Shown: one piece after another, positions 15,301 to 20,570 of the stretch | Position numbering within the stretch: the first letter of the stretch is position 1 | Layout of the letters: every line of letters starts with the position of its first letter | Assembly: GCA_035528905.1 (NCBI GenBank) | Contig: DATKXU010000074.1 | Span: 1-23,478, forward strand | Source: DATKXU01 sp035528905 | GTDB lineage: Bacteria > Armatimonadota > UBA5829 > DTJY01 | Direction: 5' to 3' | DNA: 23,478 bases | The notes under the pieces: generated by a model | The model's input: only the letters and a program-made list of their open reading frames with translations | What the model was told of the DNA's origin: nothing | Database searches by the model: none | Made by a program: the position numbers and the translations under genes

Positions 15301-15477
15301 CTGGAGATCGAGGTCATCGCCAGCCGCCAGAACACCTTCGGGCCGCTCCACGAGGTCGAGGGCGATGACTTCCTCTGGTGCGGGCCGAACGCCTTCGAGG
15401 ACGACAATGTCATCAGGGAGGAACTCAGCCTCTTCGACTACGGACTCCTCGGCGGCGCAGAGCTGGTCAGGGTGTAG
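12352..15477 (+). CDS. GH106-like glycoside hydrolase (alpha-L-rhamnosidase type)
   Basis: The product has 1041 residues and no signal peptide, so it should be cytoplasmic. The start is typical of the family: PFWAINDRLDPQEVARQMAD (17-36), GGFFHSRHGLITDYLSDEWF (44-63) and WLYDEDLWPSGNAGG (81-95). FTDEP (216-220), GHYNAEEN (about 300) and LTEIFGVSRHT (about 360) carry acidic residues along a TIM-barrel core. The C-terminal third has beta-sandwich, galactose-binding-like folds ending in WRPFELDLTPFLGSGDNDLE. GH106 enzymes release alpha-L-rhamnose, though the wider family is poorly characterised, so the sugar is uncertain. The ATG follows the purine-rich AAAGGACAGGGAAGGG. A cytoplasmic enzyme implies uptake of oligosaccharides made by the secreted enzymes. 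A long antisense frame here is a shadow of GC-rich codon use. Confidence 0.85.
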   Translation: MDFKKFQQPDSILRPAPFWAINDRLDPQEVARQMADMIEVGLSGGFFHSRHGLITDYLSDEWFAAMDAALEVAKEKDGYVWLYDEDLWPSGNAGGQVAGMKDEYRATTLQAEFVPAGEEPLPDDGDEPKAAYALIGRQGASVEKIERIGFEEARSRKDAERILFRRRYSEKTPWWGGESYANLLHPEAMREFIRLTHETYKKKLGGEFGKRVPGIFTDEPQISQGPSALPWWDGIPDVYAKWYGRDFWADLPYLFFEGPEARKIRLIVHRTFLRQFCEAYSEPLFKWCEKNGLEHTGHYNAEENFEGQIRCHCGGIMAHYRYQQAPGIDHLCRQTESMLLVVKQVSSAARQLGRNRVLTEIFGVSRHTNTFEDFKWLGDYDLVLGATFFCPHLTLYSAKGRRKRDYPPNWNYQQTYWKELRPLNDYFTRVGYALTSGKAKPDVLFLHSIESGTAGHRFGFHPPGGVGKTVYQFSASGRKRTMPVDLPAEDLGKAHHYDQMLRRALDAALNAGYDCDLGDEGYIEDMGSVEGGLFRIGEMTYPVVVVPPSDTWRPRTFELLKKFVASGGKLILVGRLPKELDCRDAAEQWRSLASMPGVQTVPTSQRQIQDALDKVVPRTYAIRGADGHAVPKLYVHHRADGDQQMFFVVNSDRDRSHDYVFTVFGRPDVPVAVWNPLDATRAKPETQRAGKDLRFSFSLPPAGSLLIVTGADSGAPALPKPVSLRHVEIIPLTDSWQFARSEENILVMDRIAASLDGGKTWWDEDLEFRVRRRLASHFGTEDALMWQPWVAIRKGVFTGKGGPVVLRYKFGSAIERPRSAHLVIEDIDKGRVIVNGHVIDASNAGWQWDHSFGKVEITDLVQKGVNTVDFSFDYSFLSEVEQAYIVGDFGVRLANPYEGEIMDERTELRTGSWLDQGYPFYSGAMIYRTALSVPADGKRTFLRLVNPSGILYKARVNGRNAGKILWRPFELDLTPFLGSGDNDLEIEVIASRQNTFGPLHEVEGDDFLWCGPNAFEDDNVIREELSLFDYGLLGGAELVRV

Positions 15478-15490
15478 GGGAGGGAGCGAA

Positions 15491-15577
15491 CGCTGAACGT
15501 CGAACGTGGGATTGTTGATGTCTGATGCTGAGGGATGCGCGACAGCGGACCCCCGGTTTGCGGTCTGCAGTCTGCTT
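15491..15577. repeat. Cluster of short-unit repeats downstream of the GH106-like gene
   Basis: Three neighbouring stretches iterate 6-8-bp units: GCTGAACGTCGAACGT, then GTTGATGTCTGATGCTGA, then GGTTTGCGGTCTGCAGTCTGC. None is coding and no hairpin with a T-tract is seen. The first stretch overlaps the left copy of the 21-bp inverted repeat described separately. The remainder of 15478-15637 shows nothing else. Confidence 0.5.
15496..15516 (+). repeat. Left 21-bp copy of an inverted repeat flanking the HicAB-like cassette
   Basis: The copy starts AACGTCGAAC and ends TGGGATTGTT with one base (G) between. The reverse complement of 17313-17333 is the same except for T at that base, giving 20/21 identity. 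It lies 122 bp beyond the stop of the HicA-like gene. Confidence 0.75.
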
Positions 15578-15637
15578 TAGATCGCAGGGTAAAAAACTAA
15601 CCGTGGGTTTGAGCAGAAATCTTATGGCGAGCGAAGG

Positions 15638-15943
15638 CTACTCATCTTTCAAGAGACCGTTCTTCTTTAGAAGCAAGACATAATCTTCTTCGCCCATGGG
15701 ACAAAAAAGAAGGTCGCGGACCTCTGCTATACGGTTGAGACCCAGCGCCTTACACATCATGCGAAACAGCCCGTCGTCGTACTCCCGATAGCCAGTGCCT
15801 CTGCTCACCACAGTTCTGAACCTAGTTCGCTTGCCATTGTGAACGAACCAGTAGTAGTCATGGTCCCGGTCCGTCTCGTCGCGCACGAAACCCTTTTCTT
15901 CCAACGCACGAATCATGTTCCTACGGGGGATCGGATGACTCAT
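15638..15943 (-). CDS. HicA-like toxin candidate
   Basis: The product has 101 residues. It begins SHPIPRRNMIRALEEKGF after the initiator Met, a helix typical of HicA-like proteins. It then has DRDHDYYWFVHNGKRTRFRT (beta strands with a conserved His), a VSRGTGYREYDDGL segment, a helix (FRMMCKALGL) and a C-terminal CPMGEEDYVLLLKKNGLL. HicA toxins are small double-stranded-RNA-binding-fold ribonucleases that use a His. Here the His lies in DHxYxWF rather than the classical SGSH. The ATG at 15943 overlaps the stop of the upstream HicB-like gene (ATGA), fixing this start over longer in-frame ones. It is the last gene of a three-gene cassette. The toxin role is inferred from size, pattern and partner. 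Confidence 0.6.
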   Translation of the reverse strand: MSHPIPRRNMIRALEEKGFVRDETDRDHDYYWFVHNGKRTRFRTVVSRGTGYREYDDGLFRMMCKALGLNRIAEVRDLLFCPMGEEDYVLLLKKNGLLKDE

Positions 15944-16383
15944 TTCCGAATCCCGAATAACCTGCGATATTTCCCAGCTAGCTCCCTCGCACCTGGGTCC
16001 AGGTCTTCGTCTGGAGCCAAAGCATAGTGCTTGAAATCTGCCATCAAGAAAGCCAGGAAATCTTTTACCGCTTCGGCCTGCGTCCTTCCGCAACCGAACA
16101 CGCCGAACTCCTCGTGTTCAATCTCGTAGTAGCCATCACTATAGCCCACCCTAACTCGTAGTGGCATGGCTAAGGAGCGTCCGTCTATTCGCACCTCCAA
16201 GAGAGCTGCGTCACTTGTCGTCCGCGGAACATAGACGGGAGCTCCACCAAGGCCTCGGCATTCCTCCCAGTCCCAGTAAGCTTGGTCCGCCAGTATGAAA
16301 ACAGGATATGCAGGGCTCGTTGCGGACGACATCTCAGACCTTTGTCCAGGTAGTTGCTCTTGGTCGGCTGCCACTGGGCACAT
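15940..16383 (-). CDS. HicB-like antitoxin candidate
   Basis: The product has 147 residues. The central part, LRVRVGYSDGYYEIEHEEFG then VFGCGRTQAEAVKDFLAFL (about 75-115), looks like the HicB partial-RNase-H fold: strand, hairpin, GxGxTxxEA, helix. The C-terminus (LDPGARELAGKYRRLFGIRK) is helical and basic. The ATG at 16383 shares one base with the TIGR04255 gene's stop (TGATG) and has GGGGAG 8 nt upstream. A start at 16332 (MSSATSPAYPV) is possible but less well placed. It overlaps the HicA-like gene by 4 nt, the usual tight coupling of toxin and antitoxin. A DNA-binding region is not obvious. The antitoxin role is inferred. Confidence 0.6.
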   Translation of the reverse strand: MCPVAADQEQLPGQRSEMSSATSPAYPVFILADQAYWDWEECRGLGGAPVYVPRTTSDAALLEVRIDGRSLAMPLRVRVGYSDGYYEIEHEEFGVFGCGRTQAEAVKDFLAFLMADFKHYALAPDEDLDPGARELAGKYRRLFGIRK

Positions 16384-17090
16384 CAAACAGTCTCCCCTTT
16401 CATGAACCTCATGTAAGCCTCGGAGGCAAGCGCTGCAAACAGATCCTCGGTGCAGGTATGTACTGCGTCGAAGTGCTCACCAAGTCGGGCCGCTGACACA
16501 TTATCAACTACGCCGCAGTCCAGGTCCAGAACTAGGCCCTCTGGTTGCCCCGCGCTCTCGCGCACATGGTGCAGCACGATCACAATCTGTGCATCTCCAC
16601 GGCGAGTAGCGAATTGCAGATGTATGTCCTCCATGGTTGAAACATCTATGAGAGCCGGAAGCTCAAAGCTAATGTTCAGATAGCGAGCCAGCGGGATCGG
16701 CTCACCCGGCGTGCGCAAGAGTAATATCCGATTCCTGTAGCGCGCTCCGACCCTGGTTAGGTCTTTGATCTGAAAAGCACCACAGAAGCTTTCTGCAAGA
16801 GGCAAGGCCCATGACCGAAAATCAGCATAATCCTTATAATCTCGCACATGGGCGGCAAATGTGTTGATGCTTACGCCGATCCACCTGGACCCGTCTTTGT
16901 TCTTAAACTCCCAAGGCTGGAGTGCTGGAGCCACACCTGGCTGGGCGTTTGGCACCCATACCTCAGGAAGATCTCTCCTGATTCCCTCGTAGTAACGATC
17001 CAGCGAGGCTAGAACAACCGGCTCTCCGGGGAATCGGAGTTCGAAAACTGCTTCGATCAGTGGTGCATTTTCCAAGTGCTCGAGTGGCAT
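16383..17090 (-). CDS. TIGR04255-family protein
   Basis: The product has 235 residues. It starts MPLEHLENAPLIEAVFELRF, the opening typical of the sporadically distributed TIGR04255 family, and has RVGARYRNRILL in the middle (about 139-150), another typical segment. No catalytic motif or membrane segment is seen. The ATG at 17090 has GGAGAG 7 nt upstream; an in-frame start at 17132 would add an unconserved leader. It is the first gene of the cassette and overlaps the HicB-like gene by one base. Family function is unknown; scattered occurrence suggests an accessory, possibly defence or toxin-antitoxin, role. Base composition is AT-richer than the flanking glycosidase genes. Confidence 0.75.
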   Translation of the reverse strand: MPLEHLENAPLIEAVFELRFPGEPVVLASLDRYYEGIRRDLPEVWVPNAQPGVAPALQPWEFKNKDGSRWIGVSINTFAAHVRDYKDYADFRSWALPLAESFCGAFQIKDLTRVGARYRNRILLLRTPGEPIPLARYLNISFELPALIDVSTMEDIHLQFATRRGDAQIVIVLHHVRESAGQPEGLVLDLDCGVVDNVSAARLGEHFDAVHTCTEDLFAALASEAYMRFMKGETV

Positions 17091-17168
17091 GGAAAGTCTC
17101 TCCGCATATAGCAAAGTAGGACACGGGCGCACAGCCCGCTAGACATTCCGGATTCGATTCGTCTGGCG

Positions 17169-17186
17169 GTGATGCAAACGCATCAC
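17169..17186. promoter_or_regulatory. Operator-like palindrome at the start of the HicAB-like cassette
   Basis: GTGATGC-AAAC-GCATCAC is a perfect 7-bp inverted repeat with a 4-nt centre. It begins 5 bp downstream of the TATAAT at 17192-17197 (minus strand), so it covers the expected transcription start. This is where autoregulating antitoxin complexes usually bind. Confidence 0.65.
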
Positions 17187-17191
17187 ATAGT

Positions 17192-17197
17192 ATTATA
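17192..17197 (-). promoter_or_regulatory. -10 element of the HicAB-like cassette
   Basis: A perfect TATAAT is read on the minus strand about 100 bp upstream of the first cassette ATG (17090). No good -35 box lies 16-18 bp further upstream; a TTGAAA is present but 26 bp away. Confidence 0.5.
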
Positions 17198-17227
17198 CCA
17201 TCGGATGGCCTAGTCCTGCTACATTTC

Positions 17228-17264
17228 AAAAAGGGGATGGGTGGCGATTTCCGAATCGCCACCC
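17228..17264 (-). terminator. Strong hairpin terminator after the DUF6259-like gene
   Basis: Perfect 11-bp arms, GGGTGGCGATT (17239-17249) and AATCGCCACCC (17254-17264), enclose a 4-nt loop. Reading the minus strand, the hairpin is followed by ATCCCCTTTTTG. It ends the transcript of the glycosidase unit about 80 nt beyond its stop and insulates the HicAB-like cassette promoter. Confidence 0.75.
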
Positions 17265-17271
17265 CAGGGTT

Positions 17272-17299
17272 TAGGTAGGCATTCGGAAATCCCTACCTA
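17272..17299. repeat. Second hairpin sharing its core with the neighbouring terminator
   Basis: Perfect 8-bp arms, TAGGTAGG (17272-17279) and CCTACCTA (17292-17299), flank a 12-nt loop containing ATTCGGAAAT. That sequence is the exact reverse complement of ATTTCCGAAT at the centre of the hairpin at 17239-17264. The two elements look like related REP-type palindromes in opposite orientation. Confidence 0.6.
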
Positions 17300-17312
17300 T
17301 CAAGCGTTTTTG

Positions 17313-17333
17313 AACAATCCCAAGTTCGACGTT
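17313..17333 (-). repeat. Right 21-bp copy of the inverted repeat flanking the HicAB-like cassette
   Basis: The reverse complement differs from the left copy (15496-15516) at one base out of 21. It lies 9 bp beyond the stop of the DUF6259-like gene. Confidence 0.75.
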
Positions 17334-17341
17334 GGACGCGC

Positions 17342-20300
17342 CTAGCGGGGAAGCTCCTTGACGATGCAGCCGACGTCTCTGGGGCCGAGTTCCAGCTCCA
17401 GGTACGCTGTCCCGTTGCTGATCCGCGGGTTGAGGTCGCGCCCGTTCCAGACATCGCGGTACTTCGCGCCGGGCGTATGACGAACCGCGAGAAGCTCTCC
17501 GCGAACGGTTGAGTAATTCGCGTTGAAGAGCGTCCAGAGGACTCGCTTCTGCGCGGGAAACTGGTTTGCGAAGACCAGGGAATTGCCCGTTGGGACGAGC
17601 GGCACCGGTGAAAGCGACGTGAAGCAGTCGGCGTATTCCGTCATCACCGCGTGCATCTTGCGAATGAAGTCCAAGGCCTCGGGCGCGAACCAGTCCGCCG
17701 GGCCTTCAAGCCAGATGCCCTCGCCGTTGAAAAATATCTGCCGCACGGATGTCAGCCGGTCGCCGAGCGCCTTGTCGCACAGGATGATCTCGAAGGTCTT
17801 GAAGTCCGGCAGGGCGAAGCGGGTCAGGTTGATGTGCGACGGCGACGCGGCATCGGATGTGAACGTGATGTTGTAGGTGAAGCTGCCGTCCTGGTGCTGG
17901 GTGCCCACGTCGCAGGGCGTCTCCTCCGTGTAGAGCGCGACATCCGGCCCGATGGCATCGCGGATCTTTCGGAGCAGTTCGATCTGCCCGCGAAGCGGCG
18001 GCTCAGGCACGCCGTGCCCATGATTCGCGGCGTAGCAGAGGTGGTCCGGGCCCGCGAAGCCCATCTCGTCGCAGTAATACCCCATAGCCCCAGTTTCCCG
18101 TTTGACACTGCCATACAGTGCGGACAGGTAATCCTGCCATGCGGTCACTGCGGAGCACACATTCATCGCCGGAGGGAAGAACGGCAGCGGCTTCCCCTGA
18201 GCATCGAGAATCTCCCATTCCTTGCCGTGTGCCTGGCCGATGCGGGATTTCGGATCAACCAGGTATCCCTCCATATACAACCCAACGGGCATGCCCGCCG
18301 ACTGAGTCTGCTGGACGGCCTGCCGGAACGCGTCCTTGCCGCCTATCTCGTCCCAGGCGTCGTAGTCTCCCAGAGCGCCTCCCTTCTCCTTCAGACCCCA
18401 GTCGAACAGATGCAGGTAGTCCACTCCGCCGAATGTCTTCGCATCCTGCGCGATTCCCTCGGCGAATGTCAGAGTCCTGGTTTCCTTATTGAAGTAGCGC
18501 CCGTCGGTGAAGAACATGCGGAGGAACTGCTGGCGGAAGTTGAAGACGCGGCGAAACCACTCCTTGCGCGGGGCGTCCGGCTTGTACCAACCCTTCACCC
18601 AGTCCTTGTAAGCGCCGAACGCCGTGTGCCAGTCGCCGTCGTGGAATCCGATGACAGTCGCAACCGACGTGAAACGGCTGGACGGGGTGACTTCCTGCTC
18701 CATGTATTCCATCCCGAGGGAGACTCCGTCGGGCGACTTGTTAATCAGGAAGTAGCGGTATGTAGCCGCCAGGTCGCGCGTCAGCATGTAGACGCCGCCG
18801 TCCGGGCCGTATACATCCATGAATTGGAGCGGCATCGCGCCGGAATAAGGCACCCGGAGGCTGATCGGAATATTGTTGACCACGGCACCCCTGCACGGAA
18901 AGCAGTAGGAGAGGTCCGCGCCGTCGAGATGCTTCACGTCCGGCAGCGTGGGGAAGACGACCTGCACGCGCCTCCCCGACGACTCGAGCTCGAGGCCGAG
19001 GTCAATGGAGCCAGGCCGCCAGGGGGAAATACGCAACCGCCCGCGGATACCAAGCCCTTCGCGATCCGACAGCTCAATCAGGGCGCAGCGGCCTGAGTCG
19101 TCGCCGAGCTTCCCGACGAAATCCGTTGATTGAAGCTCCCGATCCCCGACTCGCACTCGCCATAGACTGCCCTTGGAGTAGATACGAGGGCCTGGCCCCA
19201 GGGAGCGGATTTCCATAGAGATCCCCGGCTTGAGGCGCAGCGTGAATCGGGTCCGCCCGTCGGACAGCTCGACCTTATCGCCGTCACCTGAAACGCTCGT
19301 GGACCAATTCCGCAGACCCTCGCGCTTCACCGGCGCATAGGGTTTCGCTCCTGCGACCTCAGAGGGCCGGTCCGCCACGGCGGAGAGGTTTGTGCCGATG
19401 CCTAACGTCACGGCTATGAGGTTGACCTTCACACCGGCAATGTTGTCGCGTATGAGCAGCTCCTTCAGGCGGCCGGGAGAGACCGGGATCGCGTAAACTC
19501 CCAATCCCGGCGACAGGCCGGCTTTGCCGGCTACACTCGCAGGAACCCACACATCCGGCCGCCCCTGCGCGTGTGAAACCCGAACCGTGAACTGATGCGG
19601 CTCCGTCACCGTGCGGAACTTGCCCCATTTGGAGGTCGCGGCGACGAGCAGGAATATCTCCGAGGCTTCCACGTCGGGAAGGGGCGCTCGGATTTCGGAG
19701 GGCTTGTCGGCGTCGCTGGCCGCCACGTCCGATACGCCAGCCTCAATATGAAATGGCACGCCCGAGACGGCAACCTCCCGCTCCTGGAACCATTGCCTTA
19801 GGTTCATCTCGTCGAGAACGACTTGATGGCCGGAGTTGCAGATGGGAGCGATGCTGACCGGCACGAACTCGCCCCTTTTCGCTTCGCCGATCGCGAGCAA
19901 ATCCTCCACCGCCAGCTTAGGCTTCTCTGCGAGGAACTCGAGCCTGGACAGCTCAATCTCGGCCTTGGCGCCCGACGCCTGGAGCTGAACGGCTACCCAT
20001 TTCGCTGTGAAGGGCTTAGCGCGGGCGACTATCGTATGCCACGCGCCGTCGGAGATCAGGTCGCCCGGCTCAACGATGTTCTGCTCCTCTGAGGCATCGC
20101 CGCCCAGGTAGACGAAGTAGTCCGGCGGCGGCGCGGCGTCCACGGCGCGGTATCGCATCGCCACCCAGGGAGTCTTTGAGAGGTCCACGGGCTGGGGCAG
20201 CTGAGCGGACCATTTCATCCCCATGCCTGCCTGGCTGACCCGGAAGCGGAGGCCCTGCCTGGTCCTCGTCACCTTGCTCGATGCGGCCGGGTTCGCGAGC

Positions 20301-20419
20301 CACGCGGGCTGATCCTTCCAGGACAGCTCAGTTCCGATGTTCGGCCTCTCGTCTGCCGATGCCAGCATGGAACAGGCAACGAACATGGCCGCCAAGATAG
20401 CCGCATGGCAGCCTATCAT
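17342..20419 (-). CDS. Secreted DUF6259-like putative glycoside hydrolase
   Basis: The product has 1025 residues. A signal peptide (MIGCHAAILAAMFVACSMLA) follows an ATG with GGAGGA 6 nt upstream; a longer frame to 20473 was rejected for lack of such signals. Residues about 30-170 look like a beta-sandwich carbohydrate-binding module. The middle is beta-rich. After HDGDWHTAFGAYKDWVKGWY comes a TIM-barrel-like region with VDYLHLFDWGL, PVGLYMEGYL and GYYCDEMGF; D784/E785 in the last are plausible catalytic acids. A C-terminal beta domain closes the protein. This layout fits the large DUF6259 group of GH36/GH27-like proteins from plant-glycan degraders, but activity is unproven. It starts 151 nt after the GH-A-clan gene on the same strand, so the two may be co-transcribed. 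Confidence 0.75.
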   Translation of the reverse strand: MIGCHAAILAAMFVACSMLASADERPNIGTELSWKDQPAWLANPAASSKVTRTRQGLRFRVSQAGMGMKWSAQLPQPVDLSKTPWVAMRYRAVDAAPPPDYFVYLGGDASEEQNIVEPGDLISDGAWHTIVARAKPFTAKWVAVQLQASGAKAEIELSRLEFLAEKPKLAVEDLLAIGEAKRGEFVPVSIAPICNSGHQVVLDEMNLRQWFQEREVAVSGVPFHIEAGVSDVAASDADKPSEIRAPLPDVEASEIFLLVAATSKWGKFRTVTEPHQFTVRVSHAQGRPDVWVPASVAGKAGLSPGLGVYAIPVSPGRLKELLIRDNIAGVKVNLIAVTLGIGTNLSAVADRPSEVAGAKPYAPVKREGLRNWSTSVSGDGDKVELSDGRTRFTLRLKPGISMEIRSLGPGPRIYSKGSLWRVRVGDRELQSTDFVGKLGDDSGRCALIELSDREGLGIRGRLRISPWRPGSIDLGLELESSGRRVQVVFPTLPDVKHLDGADLSYCFPCRGAVVNNIPISLRVPYSGAMPLQFMDVYGPDGGVYMLTRDLAATYRYFLINKSPDGVSLGMEYMEQEVTPSSRFTSVATVIGFHDGDWHTAFGAYKDWVKGWYKPDAPRKEWFRRVFNFRQQFLRMFFTDGRYFNKETRTLTFAEGIAQDAKTFGGVDYLHLFDWGLKEKGGALGDYDAWDEIGGKDAFRQAVQQTQSAGMPVGLYMEGYLVDPKSRIGQAHGKEWEILDAQGKPLPFFPPAMNVCSAVTAWQDYLSALYGSVKRETGAMGYYCDEMGFAGPDHLCYAANHGHGVPEPPLRGQIELLRKIRDAIGPDVALYTEETPCDVGTQHQDGSFTYNITFTSDAASPSHINLTRFALPDFKTFEIILCDKALGDRLTSVRQIFFNGEGIWLEGPADWFAPEALDFIRKMHAVMTEYADCFTSLSPVPLVPTGNSLVFANQFPAQKRVLWTLFNANYSTVRGELLAVRHTPGAKYRDVWNGRDLNPRISNGTAYLELELGPRDVGCIVKELPR

Positions 20420-20570
20420 ACAGTCTCCTCCATGGACGTGCTTCACGGGATAGTTCAAAGCATGCGCGACCAATTCCTCCGCGCCGGGCTGAGAGTCTCC
20501 GCGGGCCAGGCCGTCCTGAATCCACAGCGGCGGATTGGCAGAGGGCTAAGCTGGAATGAGTCAGAACAAG

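Noticed and set aside
12475..15351. Minus-strand open frame of 958 codons antisense to the GH106-like gene
   Set aside because: The plus-strand protein has clear family motifs throughout. The antisense frame is Arg/Leu/Val-rich with no recognisable domain, as expected from GC-rich codon use.
17651..19096. Plus-strand open frame of 481 codons over the DUF6259-like gene
   Set aside because: It is a shadow of the minus-strand gene, with no ribosome binding site and an arginine/valine-rich translation lacking any domain.
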